Positions 25,603 to 36,340 of a stretch of 64,000 nt of DNA are shown piece by piece. A model generated the notes under the pieces. That model did no database searches and was not told the DNA's origin. It saw only the letters and a program-made list of their open reading frames with translations. This stretch comes from Epiperipatus broadwayi (Eukaryota > Onychophora > Udeonychophora > Euonychophora > Peripatidae), in contig JAQFVV010006272.1 in NCBI GenBank assembly GCA_028023455.1, forward strand, positions 2,957,127 to 3,021,126, read 5' to 3'. Position numbers and translations under genes: made by a program. Each line of letters starts with the position of its first letter. The first letter of the stretch is position 1.

Positions 25603-25763
25603 GAATGTAAGTTCTTTTTTTATTATTATTAACCTTTATGTAAAAATATTTATACTTAGATATAGTTTATTTATAGTTAGATACACTTAGTACGAAAAAA
25701 ATTTAGTTCAGTTTTTTAAAAATAGAGGGCGAAATGTTGGGGCTGCTAACAGTCAGTTTTACC

Positions 25764-25772
25764 TTGGCATAT
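25764..25772. repeat. Merlin target-site duplication, right (TTGGCATAT)
   Basis: Exact copy of 24366-24374 abutting the right terminus. Confidence 0.9.
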
Positions 25773-26939
25773 CATATCACAAGTAAATGATATTAATAAT
25801 CATTAAAACAAATACAAGTAAGAGTTAGACAAAATAAACCACCATAATAAGAAAAAGAAAATTATTAAAGTATTAATTTAGAACTAAAGATGTAACAACA
25901 TAGATAACTACTGTATAACAATTGTAAGCATAATTAGATGAATAAACAAGATTTAAGGCAATAATTACTTTTAACATAATTAGCAAGATAGTTCATGAAT
26001 AGATTGGAAAGTTGCAGTTTAATCAAAATTAAAAATTACCAGTCCTTCATGACTTGCTTGTTGATTCAGGAACACAGAGTCTGGTTAGGTTTAGAAGAAA
26101 TGTAGGTGCGCACTTAACTCAAATAAAATTCATTTTGTAGATTAGTTTTATTATGGATTTTAGACAGCTTATGATTTGGTATTTGAGAGTTCTATTTTAG
26201 CAGTAACATATGAAGATTTATTGGGAACTTCGGGATCCAGCAATCAGATCCCCGAAGTTAGCTGCATGCCATACTGCAACTACGATTAAGGTTCAATATT
26301 AAAATGGACATAATTTCCAGTGGCAACTCTTATTAAAAATTGAAAGTAATGGCTGCTTCTAGGTAAATTTTCGGGGTATTTATATGCTCCTTTCCGTGAT
26401 TTTCCTGACCATTCTGATCTCTATGCCTTATAGCTAAAGCTTTTACCTTGTTACTAACAGGAATTTCTCTAATTGAAAATTGATCTATTACTTCGATAAG
26501 ACCTTCAAATCTATTATTTTGAATTCATTTTCTACTTAGAAAATGAATTAGTAAAATCTAAACAAATGATTTTAAATTAGAACCACCCTTAAATTAAACT
26601 TGTCATTTTGAATTAATTTATGAAAGATTCCCCATTGTCTTTGAAAAAGGACTATTTAAAACTTATGAAGGGATGTAACTTTTGATCATAAAAATTTGAC
26701 AAAATTGCAAAATATAAAATAAACATTCCAGTGTAATGAAGTCTTATACTAATGCATATTTAACCATTTATAAGCAATACACACCTGATCAAATACTAAA
26801 TACTCTTTAAAGAGCATTTTTATTATTATTTTATCATAATATAATTGGTACTATAAATATAATTAAATATAACATAATTAGTTTTAATAAATAATTAACT
26901 AACAGAGCAGTTTTTAACCAAAGTCAAACGTATATGAAA
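25773..26939. other. AT-rich non-coding DNA with one strong hairpin
   Basis: A GC-rich inverted repeat at 26226-26259 (arms AACTTCGGGATC and GATCCCCGAAGTT with one bulge) stands out in a GC-richer patch 26190-26470. A short frame near 26051 reads LLVDSGTQSLV, faintly like a retroviral-type aspartic protease, but without support around it. No gene called. Confidence 0.35.
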
Positions 26940-27057
26940 AAGGGTATAAAATCTCATTACAGGCTCTAGAAATATTTACAATTAGTAACGGGGTTTAAAT
27001 TAGGTAAATGGGTGGAATATCACGAAGCTCGGATAGAACTTAGATCCGACTGCTTCA
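26940..27057. repeat. Partial third member of the hairpin-ended repeat family
   Basis: Ends at 27024-27057 with an imperfect hairpin (GAAGCTCGGAT ... ATCCGAC ... TGCTTCA) of the same length and layout as those ending the repeats at 326-669 and 4361-4702. Upstream similarity to those copies is weak. Confidence 0.4.
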
Positions 27058-28025
27058 GTATATAATATTTTTAATGAAAAATAACTATACAGACAAACAT
27101 ATAATACATTTTGAATAAATTAAATTAGTACTAAATATAATAATCTATTTTTAACTAATTAAGGTTATGATATTAAGAAAATTTGCCACATGACACATAT
27201 AAATGAAACTGTTTTATCCACTTTATGGATAGTGTAAGTTTCCAATTTTCATAATTGTCTCAAGTTGTTTAAATATAACAAAGTATATTTTATCCTTGGT
27301 TTAGATTTTTTTCATTGTGGAAAGCAACTGGTTAAGTCTATTTATCCTTAGTTTCCTTGTTTCATACTGTCAAACAACTGCTTATCTCTATTGAAAAGCA
27401 ACTGGTTAAATTTATTTATCCTTAGTTTTTTTGTTCTCGCTGGCAAATGGATGGTTTAACTTATTTATCATTATGTTCAACATCGATATATTTTTTTCTT
27501 CTTTCATAAATGGTCATGTAGAATTTTGAAGGGAATTGATTGATACCTGTTATTTTAATCTATGATAATTCTTCAAATAATGATGACCATCTTTTTTTTT
27601 TAACTTGAACTGTATTTTTCATACGTTTTTTTTTCTTCTATGGGGTCATATGCTAGAGAGAGAGAGTTGAATACCTATTGAGTAACAATTAGGAATGCAT
27701 ATTATAGCAGTATCATTGGGTACTTACTTTTCTTGGTAGAAAACTTGGTTTACTCTCTTACTTAATATACATTTTGTTTCTAATTAATTACTACAGATTT
27801 TTTATAACTAATCATCATTGCATTCAAAATCATACTATGGAACACTTTTTAAACAGTTTCCCTCCAAAATCACTTTATCTATTTTAAATCATCTGTAATT
27901 GTTTCTTTATAAATAATATTTGTTTTCAAAAATTAAAATCAAAAATCAGAGAGAGAAAAGAAAATGGCAGAAAAAAAATATTGCCCTTTCAAATTTGAAT
28001 TTGTTTCAAAACAAATAAAATCTAC
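27058..28025. other. AT-rich DNA with a 74-bp imperfect tandem repeat
   Basis: From 27321 the unit aaagcaactggttaa then tttatccttagttt recurs at 27395, with a decayed third unit to about 27480. The rest is featureless. Confidence 0.5.
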
Positions 28026-28205
28026 ATTGTTAATTTTACATATAGGGGTTGAACTCAAACTTTCACATGACCCTCAACTATCCATGCTATCTCATACTTC
28101 TGACACATTTCATCACATACATTTTGAAAAGATAAATAATCACCAATATACATATTTTGTGCTAAACCAGCACTTGTCAGTTGGTCTAGATTATCATCTC
28201 CACAC
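28026..28205 (-). repeat. SINE-like repeat, related to the foldback at 34.6 kb
   Basis: Matches the central and one-arm sequence of 34574-34933 in reverse complement: cttttcacatgaccctcaac, tatccatgctatct, gataaataatcacca, ttttgtgctaaa and gattatcatctccaca blocks align. It starts with TATAGGGGTTGAACTCA (cf. TATAGGGGATTTGAACCCC), a degenerate B box. It runs into a (CA)n(TA)n microsatellite. Confidence 0.65.
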
Positions 28206-28241
28206 ACACACACATACACACATACACATATATATATATAT
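28197..28241. repeat. (CA)n(TA)n microsatellite at the LTR-element insertion point
   Basis: CA then TA dinucleotides immediately left of the LTR element; the right flank (34257-34269) is also (TA)n. The target duplication therefore cannot be resolved (ATAT on both sides). Confidence 0.9.
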
Positions 28242-29989
28242 TGAGCCATATTCGAATATGTGGATTCGAAACACCAGCCTCTTAGGCAGAGAAGAACATA
28301 CTCAGAGAGTATGTATGCCCAAACAATAGCTATAAAGTATATAACTAGCGTTACATTTCCAGGACATAGCTTCTTCTCGGCTGTTGAGTTCAACACCAAG
28401 TTCAAAGCACTTTTTTTTGTTTGAATATAAACACGGGCACCAGCTATCTATTCAAGGATGAATAAATAATGCACTTTGAGCAATGGCCACTAACTCACGC
28501 CTAAATCCACGACTAGCTCAGCTGTTTGTAATCACTAATAGATTATACATAATTAGTGGTTAAAAGACTTGATAAAGAATTGTAAAAAGAATTTATAAAA
28601 AGAATTGATAAAAAATTTGATAAAAGGAATTGATAAAAAGAATTGACCGACAAATAAAGTTTAATTTTAAAGATAATTTATTAACTAACATTTATTTACT
28701 AAATTTAAACATTTTATAATTCTAATAAAACACACGCATATTTTAAATTAACATTTCTAAATAGTTTAAATATTCCTATAGATTTAATAACAGAACTAAT
28801 AAATATTGATATAGTGATCACGCACATATTAACTCATGCACACACATAATAATGATAATAAAGGACTACATAGCATTTGAAATTTAATCACACACATCAA
28901 TAGTTCATTTATGTATGATATAGAGTTCATATAATTAGACTCTTGAAAGATTCGTACGAATTAATGAAATGCAATGGCTATTACAGCATAAACGAAAATA
29001 AGCAAATGTTTTACCTAGGATTTTGAACGTAGATTTAACACTGTTTTCTTCTTGTTTGTTGTATCTTCCAGTATGAATGGTTCCAGTATGAATGCTTCCA
29101 GCCAGCTGTGACTTTTCCTAGCTGAGTTTCCTGATTTTCACGATTATTACCATCGGAGACAAATAGATACTGACGGAGATTTTCTAAGATGTTAAGCTGA
29201 CATTATTTCACGGGCAGATCTGCTGTTTTCTCGGACATCTGGGCTGGAGATAAACATGCATTCCCAAGATCTTCTCAACACTGCATTTTGTTTGTTAACT
29301 GCTCAATTAATTTCTGAACTGCACTACTCAATTACTTTGTGAACTGATTGTCTCAACTGATTGTCCGATAAAATATTCAGTATTTATACCAATGAAGTGT
29401 TTTCTTTTCAATATCCTCCAGAAAATATCTGTTGTCAGAATTCTTTATCAATTAATCCTTTGATAAACGTGTTTTGGAAGATTGCTTAATTAGTAATAGC
29501 CATGCAATAAAACGTGTTGTTTTATTTTATTAATAGCCATTGCCATGTTTTTAATGATAATCTTCTTTTATTTCGCATACATTTTATTTATTTACAAATC
29601 GCACATATATACGCACATATATTTTTAATACAATTTATTATTTAGTTTTAACATTATTTTTTATTTAATTAAACTTGAATGAAAAGAGATTTGTATGTTT
29701 TAACTTTTTAAATTATATTTTTACGAATACTAATAAAAACTCTTTACTTCTTTTTATAACCCTTAGTTTAATTTTTCTAACGAAAACACCCCTCTCCCCT
29801 TCTGATTAATTAATTGTAGCTTTTTTATTTCAAAAACTAATGCTAGAAAACTATTTAATTCTTATCTTTTTTCTAAAACAAACTGCAAAAAACTCTTCAA
29901 CGTTTAATTTTATGTTTTCTTTTATGAACGATTATTTTAATAATATAATTTTAGATAAAATTATATGTGCCTATATCAATATAGGTACA
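28242..29989 (-). repeat. LTR (3' copy)
   Basis: Partner of 32499-34256. Contains near 28563-28650 a run of imperfect 11-13-bp units (aaaaagaattgataa) that differs in copy number between the LTRs. The 116-codon open frame at 28055-28405 straddles the LTR edge and is incidental. Confidence 0.95.
29391..29398 (-). promoter_or_regulatory. LTR TATA box (3' LTR)
   Basis: TATAAATA on the minus strand, conserved in the other LTR at 33651-33658. It sits in GC-enriched DNA, consistent with the U3/R promoter. Confidence 0.6.
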
Positions 29990-29994
29990 TTACA

Positions 29995-30008
29995 CCGCCC
30001 TTCCTTTT
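29995..30008 (-). other. Polypurine tract
   Basis: AAAAGGAAGGGCGG on the minus strand, five bases before the 3' LTR start: the expected plus-strand primer position. Confidence 0.7.
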
Positions 30009-30245
30009 GAGAGTAAAATGCATCATTTTTGACCATTTTATCTCTGACCACATTAAATCTTAATTTATTATTCTTTCTAAATTTGCTTTTTGGTATCTTT
30101 TCCTTTCCATACTAAGGGCAATCTCCAATTATGCTTTTCTTCTTTCTATGCTGGTAACATTGCTTACAATGTTCGTCCTGGATAATGACCACGAGGACAA
30201 ACTAAATTTGTGGCACAGGGATCTTTTATAAATGAAGCTTCAGCT

Positions 30246-30437
30246 GCCGATTCTCTTGATCGGACTTTGACTAAGAAAAGGTGGCTGCAAATGGCAGGAA
30301 TTTCAACTGTCCATTTCTGACTTACGCCCTGGAAAACGATTGCCGATTCTCTTGATCGGACTTTGACTAAGCAGCTGCAATGGCAGGAATTTTCAACTGT
30401 CCATTTCTGACTTACGCTTTGGAAAACGAGGTACAAG
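30246..30437. repeat. 96-bp tandem duplication in the LTR-element interior
   Basis: gccgattctcttgatcgga begins at 30246 and again at 30342. Both units continue with ggactttgactaag, cagctgcaa, ggcaggaa and ctgtccatttctgactta blocks, differing by a few indels. It creates the repetitive 90-codon minus-strand frame 30164-30436, which I do not regard as a gene. Confidence 0.85.
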
Positions 30438-31391
30438 ATATGGGGATTCTCCCCTGAAAAGTGACTTACGACTTACTCTGGTTGTTGCCAGTGCATTTTT
30501 TTAAAAGAGGAATGATCCCGGCCAATCCGTTGCGGGTACTAGAATTTATCCAGTTGAGAGCTTTAAACTTAATCCTTATCTAACTTATTTCAATACTACC
30601 CTCATCCCTTTAGATTCGAACCCTTATACGCTCCTAATACAACTTAGATTGACTTTCATTTATACTATTTTTAAATTCATTACGAACATTATTTAAATAT
30701 TTAGTTTTACGATACTTATAATATTATCTTTAAACTATCATGGACATCAATTTACATATTTATTTATATTACAATATTACTTTAACCCATTACTTTAACT
30801 TATATATTAACATGCGTGTACTCAGAAAAAACTATTTTGCTTTATTATGACTCATTCATTATTATTTTACTAGAGATTTTTTTTTTATCTTGATTATTTT
30901 AAACAATTTATTTATATCCTTTTCTTAACTTACGGTATTCAAAACAAACTTTTATTTTAACATGCGAATATTCAAAAAACTATTTTATTTTACTACGAAT
31001 ATTTTATTTATTTTCTACAGATATATTATACTTATTTATTTAACTTGTTTTTATGTATTTCCATTATTTTATTCATTTATTTAATTCTACAAACATTATT
31101 TCTAAATCCTTAATTTGACCCATTTATTTAACTTGATTTTATTGATTTTTTTTATTTATTTGATCTGTTTATTTACGAGCATTTCCTTAATTAATATGTG
31201 CGTGGAGAAAAAAAAATCTTTTATTTTGCAAAGCCTCTGTTATTATTATTTGACAAAACAATCCATCATTTTAAATAGCGAAATTCTAATTCAGGCTTTT
31301 CACCTACGTCAAAATAATTATATTAGACTCATAGTCCATTTCCGGTCCCTTTTTGTTTATTTCCTTTACTATTCCGCCCGTTTACTAACTT

Positions 31392-32156
31392 TTAAACTAT
31401 GTCAGGCTGTTCCTTCTTTCTTTCTACAAATTCTATAATATAAACTAACTTTCCTCTCTTATCGGTTCCGCTTTTATATTTTATTGCTTTATCTCTTTCT
31501 CTTTCTGTTCTGTTTTCGACTTCGTAACTCAGAAAACCTTTATACCTAGACAAACTCCGAATTACTTCAATCTGGGAATATTTTTTTCTACGCTTTCTCT
31601 TTGTTTTAAATCTACATCTACAGCAAATGCGAATGTTTACTTTAACCTTTTTAAATTTTTGTAAAAACTTTTCTACACTATCTACTACCTTGAACTTATG
31701 TTTTTCTTCTATTTCTTGATCTACATTTGTGTATACTTTATTTATCACAACGCTATCTGATTCTAATTCAATTTCTATGTCTTTTATCACCTCAACTTCC
31801 TTTTCAACTGCCTGACTTTCTTTAATTAAATCTAACTCTATAACTTCTTGGTTCTTCTCTACCTTTACCGTTATCTCACATCTTATTTCTCTTACTTCTG
31901 CTCTGAGTTTTTTAATTTCTGTTTTAACCTGACTAATTTCTTCCTTCAATTCTGCTTTGAGTTCTAACTGACTTTGTTTAATTTCTTGACGCATTTCTTT
32001 TATCAATTCTGCTTTGAACTCTTGCATCATATTCATCATCATTTTCATCATCATTTGTGTCTCAGATACTTCTTCTTTCTCTTTTTCCACTAACTGGGGA
32101 TTTTTAAAATATATTGGGCTTTCTTTCGGATCCATTTTCGAAAATTTCAATTTCAA
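31392..32156 (-). CDS. Coiled-coil, Gag-like ORF of the LTR element
   Basis: An intact 254-residue ORF lies 340 bp inside the 5' LTR, the position of a gag. Residues about 25-110 form a long charged coiled coil that starts with a methionine-rich block (TQMMMKMMMNMMQEF) and continues with ELKEEIS and EIKKLRAEV heptads. Residues about 115-165 are acidic. Residues 170-210 are basic with a Cys cluster and nuclear-localisation-like KTKRKRRKK, followed by a folded-looking tail (SRYKGFLSYEV, YIIEFVERKK). I see no capsid-type WW motif or CCHC zinc knuckle, so Gag identity is inferred from position and the coiled coil. A chromatin- or RNA-binding accessory protein is the alternative. The ORF has stayed open although the LTRs have drifted by 1-2%. 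Confidence 0.65.
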   Translation of the reverse strand: MKLKFSKMDPKESPIYFKNPQLVEKEKEEVSETQMMMKMMMNMMQEFKAELIKEMRQEIKQSQLELKAELKEEISQVKTEIKKLRAEVREIRCEITVKVEKNQEVIELDLIKESQAVEKEVEVIKDIEIELESDSVVINKVYTNVDQEIEEKHKFKVVDSVEKFLQKFKKVKVNIRICCRCRFKTKRKRRKKYSQIEVIRSLSRYKGFLSYEVENRTERERDKAIKYKSGTDKRGKLVYIIEFVERKKEQPDIV

Positions 32157-32498
32157 AGTACTAGCGCTTATGTTAAACTAAATTTAAATACGACTTATTT
32201 ATTTATTTTTCTTACTAAGACGGAAACTCACGCTAACTCCACCCTTTTAGTCCTTTTCTCTACCCAATCTTAATGCTTTAACTCCACCCATAACATCATA
32301 TTGACTCTGATTTGATAGCATATATGTCAAAATCTCTTTTCATTTCGGAAAAAAAAAGTTTTCGGTCAATTCTTTTTTTAAAATTAAAACACTTTTACAT
32401 ACGTAATTTAACTTTTTAGATTTTTATTTTCAACAAGAACAAAGTATTTAATTAACTGTCATTTATGACAAGTTCGGCCCACATTGGGTAAAGCCATT

Positions 32499-34256
32499 TG
32501 AGCCATATTCGAATATGTGGATTCGAAACACCGGCCTCTTAGGCAGAGAAGAACATACTCGGAGAGTATGTATGCCCAAACAATAGCTATAAAGTATATA
32601 ACTAGTGTTACATTTCCAGGACATAGCTTCTTCTCGGCTGTTGAGTTCAACACCAAGTTCAAAGCACTTTTTTTTGTTTGAATATAAACACGGGCGCCAG
32701 CTATCTATTCAAGGATGAATAAATAATGCACTTTGAGCAATGGCCACTAACTCACGCCTAAATCCACGACTAGCTCAGCTGTTTGTAATCACTAATAGAT
32801 TATACATAATTAGTGGTTAAAAGACTTGATAAAGAATTGTAAAAAGAATTTATAAAAAGAATTGTAAAAGAATTGATAAAAAATTTGATAAAAGGAATTG
32901 ATAAAAAGAATTGACCGACAAATAAAGTTTAATTTTAAAGATAATTTATTAACTAACATTTATTTACTAAATTTAAACATTTTATAATTCTAATAAAACA
33001 CACGCATATTTTAAATTAACATTTCTAAATAGTTTAAATATTCCTATAGATTTAATAACAGAACTAATAAATATTGATATAGTGATCACGCACATATTAA
33101 CTCATGCACACACATAATAATGATAATAAAGGACTACATAGCATTTGAAATTTAATCACACACATCAATAGTTCATTTATGTATGATATAGAGTTCATAT
33201 AATTAGACTCTTGAAAGATTCGTACGAATTAATGAAATGCAATGGCTATTACAGTATAAACGAAAATAAGCAAATGTTTTACCTAGGATTTTGAACGTAG
33301 ATTTAACACTTTGTTTTCTTCTTGTTTGTTGTTTTTTCCAGTATGAATGGTTCCAGTATGAATGCTTCCAGCCGGCTGGGACTTTTCCTAGCTGAATTTC
33401 CTGATATTCACGATTATTACCATCGGAGACAAATAGATACTGACGGAGATTTTCTAAGATGTTAAGCTGACATTATTTCACGGGCAGATCTGCTGTTTTC
33501 TCGGACATCTGGGCTGGAGATAAACATGCGTTCCCAAGATCTTCTCAACACTGCATTTTGTTTGTTAACTGCTCAATTAATTTCTGAACTGCACTACTCA
33601 ATTACTTTGTGAACTGATTGTCTCAACTGATTGTCCGATAAAATATTCAGTATTTATACCAATGAAGTGTTTTCTTTTCAATATCCTCCGGCAAATATCT
33701 GTTGTCAGAATTCTTTATCAATTAATCCTTTGATAAACGTGTTTTGGAAGATTGCTTAATTAGTAATAGCCATGCAATAAAATGTGGTGTTTTATTTTAT
33801 TAATAACCATTGCCGTGTTTTTAATGATAATCTTTTATTTTGCATACATTTTATTTATTTACAAATCGCACATATATACGCACATATATTTTTAATACAA
33901 TTTACTATTTAGTTTTAACATTATTTTTTATTTAATTAAACTTGAATGAAAAGAGATTTGTATGTTTTAACTTTTTAAATTATATTTTTACGAATACTAA
34001 TAAAAACTCTTTACTTCCTTTTATAACCCTTAGTTTAATTTCTCTAATGAAAACACCCCTCTCCCCTTCTGATTAATTAATTGTAGCTTTTTTATTTCAA
34101 AAACTAACGCTAGAAAACTATTTAATTCTTATCTTTTTTCTAAAACAAACTGCAATAAACTCTTCAACGTTTAATTTTATGTTTTGTTTTATGAACGATT
34201 ATTTTAATAATATAATTTTAGATAAAATTATATGTGCTTATATCAATATAGGTACA
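32499..34256 (-). repeat. LTR (5' copy)
   Basis: Partner of 28242-29989. On the minus strand the sequence after its CA terminus is AATGGCTTTACCC, so TGG lies two bases in and is a candidate primer-binding site. Confidence 0.95.
33651..33658 (-). promoter_or_regulatory. LTR TATA box (5' LTR)
   Basis: TATAAATA on the minus strand, identical to the copy at 29391-29398; expected to drive transcription toward the ORF at 32156. Confidence 0.6.
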
Positions 34257-34573
34257 ATATATATATATAATCAATATATCAGCTAGGTACAATATATATA
34301 TACAATCAATGCTCAGCTTATATTAAGATAGCCAATCTTCATAATTTAATGGACAAGCTTCAGTCAATTTCACCCCACAACTTTTCAGCCATCCATTTCA
34401 TTGAAAATCTGTTGATGGAATGCTCAAAGCTTACATTGGTGCCAACCTACTCATCCTATCCATGTTGACTTTAAATCACTCTGACCTCTCATGTACAGGA
34501 TATAATCCATTTACATACTTATATCAGGGAATGGTAGACCTTACAGCACTATATTTTAATATATAAATTTTTT
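34257..34573. other. AT-rich spacer
   Basis: Starts with (TA)n and a short duplication of ggtacaatatatata with caatca (34251, 34287). The rest is unassigned. Confidence 0.4.
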
Positions 34574-34933
34574 TCTACAGTACAGGCTTTTTCATACCTG
34601 CACTCCAATATGTAATATATAGGGGATTTGAACCCCGACTTTAATATGATCCTTAACTATCCATGCTATCTTATACTGCTAACACACTTGATCACATACA
34701 TGTTGTAAAGATAAATAATCACCAATGTGGAGATGATAATCTGGACCAACTGATGAGTGCTGATTTAGCACAAAATACGCATATTAGTGATTATTTATCT
34801 TATCAACATATATGTGATCAAATGTGTTAGCAGTATGAGATAGCATGTATAGTTGATGTTCATGTGAAAGTCTGAGTTCGAACCCCTATACATTACATAT
34901 TGGAGTGCAAGTATGAAAAAGCCTGTACTGCAG
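34574..34933. repeat. Foldback element: two SINE-like copies head to head
   Basis: Arms of about 150 bp (34574-34727 and 34785-34933) are inverted copies. Each begins cagtacaggctttttcata at its outer end and contains the cactccaatatgtaat, ctgctaacaca and gataaataatcac blocks. A loop of roughly 55 bp contains agatgataatctgg and tttagcacaaaata. Each arm carries a tRNA B-box-like sequence (GAGTTCGAACCCC on the right arm). A single diverged partner occurs at 28026-28205. The transcript would form a long hairpin. Confidence 0.8.
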
Positions 34934-35240
34934 ATTCATATATTAATTTTAATAAATTGTTTCTAATTCTAATAATTCTGATGTGTTTCCTTTTATACTC
35001 AGCAATATTTTAGTCTGTTTTAATTTCTTTCTATTAGAATTATAAGTTATTTTATTAACTTCCCTTTTTTTAACAAAGAGATATAAAAATATTTATAAAG
35101 AGAGTAAATATGAGATATTCTATCACTATTATGGCATCTAATTAACCCTTTATCTAGCATTCTGTACATTGCTATAATGATTTGACATGTATATTTGTAA
35201 CTAACTATAAAACATTACAATATATATATATATATACACC
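34934..35240. other. AT-rich spacer with (TA)n
   Basis: No feature other than a TA run at about 35219-35236. Confidence 0.4.
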
Positions 35241-36340
35241 TGGGTCTCATTTTACACGATAGATAGGTTCCTCCGAAAACACGCGCAAATGAAATCGTGC
35301 AAAAATAGACGTAACTTACCTTGAAAAAGGGGGGATACGGACTGTGATTTTTCAAAAATCGCATAAAAGCAAAGCACCAATGTAAAATTACTTTAAAATT
35401 CGCGCGCAAAAAAAAATAAGGAAATAAAATATGACTAATAAAAAATTTCAAATTTGAAAAAATTGATAGAAGACAAATTTTTTTTAACTATAATATTTAA
35501 CTTTATTCAAAACGATATATTTTTATGCATAATTTACAGTAATTTACATTTTTTTATACACGTTTTAATTATTATTGCCATTTGCCGATAAACAGGTTCA
35601 TTTGCAAACTGGTAAACAATCAGATTCTTCACAAGAGAAAATACAACTAGCGCCAAAGTCACTCTCATGTTATGTTAATGGTTTTCTGGTGACAACATAA
35701 TTAGTAATTAATCTTTGAGATGATGATTTTATTAATTGTCTATGAAACTAACAACTAAAAATTAAATTCTTATTGTTGTCTTTAATTTTTTAATTTTCAA
35801 TTCCGTTTAAAAATCAAATTTCACATCACATTAATTTCAAATCACTGTAAGTAATTTTTAAATTGTTAATTACAATTAAAAATCAGATTTTCATTTTTAA
35901 TTGTCAAATTTAATTGTGCCCACTGCTATTACTCACCTTTTAAAAATAAACTTGTGGACACTAAATGATTAATAATTGATTATGTTCTTTTTTAAAAAGC
36001 AAAAACAGAATGTGATTTCAAATGCAAATTTGACACGCACAATGTTTGAACAAATTTACATTATAATCTTGTAAAATTTAATGTGTGTATACATAAATGT
36101 GGAAATCATGATTTTAATTTCATTATTGCATAAAATCTTACTATTATAAAGCACTGAAAATATTGAAATTACTAAGATGAAAGTCGAATTCCAATAATGT
36201 GCTATTACTTTCAATATAACGTAAGTGCGCGAAATTTGTTATTTAAAGTAATAGCACATTATCAGAGTTCTACTTCCGGTGAAACATGAATCACGTAACT
36301 TCAAAATCGTGTTAAATAAGTCCGCATAAAAAGAGTCCCA
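35241..36340. mobile_element. Possible MITE-type non-autonomous DNA transposon
   Basis: Left end reads TGGGTCTCATTTTACACGAT. The right end read inward starts TGGGACTCTTTTTATGCGG and also reaches AACACGAT after an insertion, so the termini are imperfect inverted repeats. Both ends contain CG-bearing sequence unlike the AT-rich surroundings (cctccgaaaacacgcgcaa, agtgcgcgaaatttg), while the middle is AT-rich and has no transposase. No clear target duplication was found. Family not assigned. Confidence 0.45.

Larger units (their letters stand above)
24375..25763 (-). mobile_element. Merlin DNA transposon with inverted 3' ends
   Basis: A 1389-bp element with long terminal inverted repeats. Both ends, read inward, start GGTAAAACTGACT, continue through GCCCCAACATTTCGCCCTC to a shared run containing TTCGTACTAA, and extend a few hundred bases with mismatches and indels. 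Perfect 9-bp duplications flank it. The interior encodes an ISXO2-like transposase fragment on the minus strand (24855-25363). The same transposase C-terminus is encoded again, on the plus strand, next to the right end (25484-25602). Thus both ends derive from the element's 3' end, so the normal 5' half has been replaced by an inverted copy. Confidence 0.88.
28242..34256 (-). mobile_element. Young non-autonomous LTR retrotransposon with one coiled-coil ORF
   Basis: Direct repeats 28242-29989 (1748 bp) and 32499-34256 (1758 bp) run TGAGCC ... GGTACA on the plus strand, so both begin TG and end CA. By eye they differ at about 30 positions plus a few small indels. Minus orientation is supported by three things: a TATAAATA box on the minus strand in each LTR, a polypurine tract (AAAAGGAAGGGCGG) just inside the left LTR, and the minus-strand ORF. 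The 2.5-kb interior has room for, and shows, only the 254-codon ORF and a short repeated segment. There is no protease, RT or integrase. Confidence 0.9.

Noticed and set aside
26040-26110. LLVDSGTQ-like aspartic protease motif
   Set aside because: A single short match in an AT-rich window with stops on both sides and no neighbouring RT; chance cannot be excluded.
28055-28405. 116-codon minus frame with a Cys/Val-rich stretch
   Set aside because: It crosses the LTR boundary and a (CA)n(TA)n microsatellite; the other LTR's version (32459-32662) continues into unrelated sequence.
30164-30436. 90-codon repetitive minus-strand protein
   Set aside because: It is created by the 96-bp tandem duplication; the units differ by frame-breaking indels and show no domain.
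28242-34256. Target-site duplication of the intermediate LTR element
   Set aside because: Both flanks are (TA)n, so ATAT on each side proves nothing.
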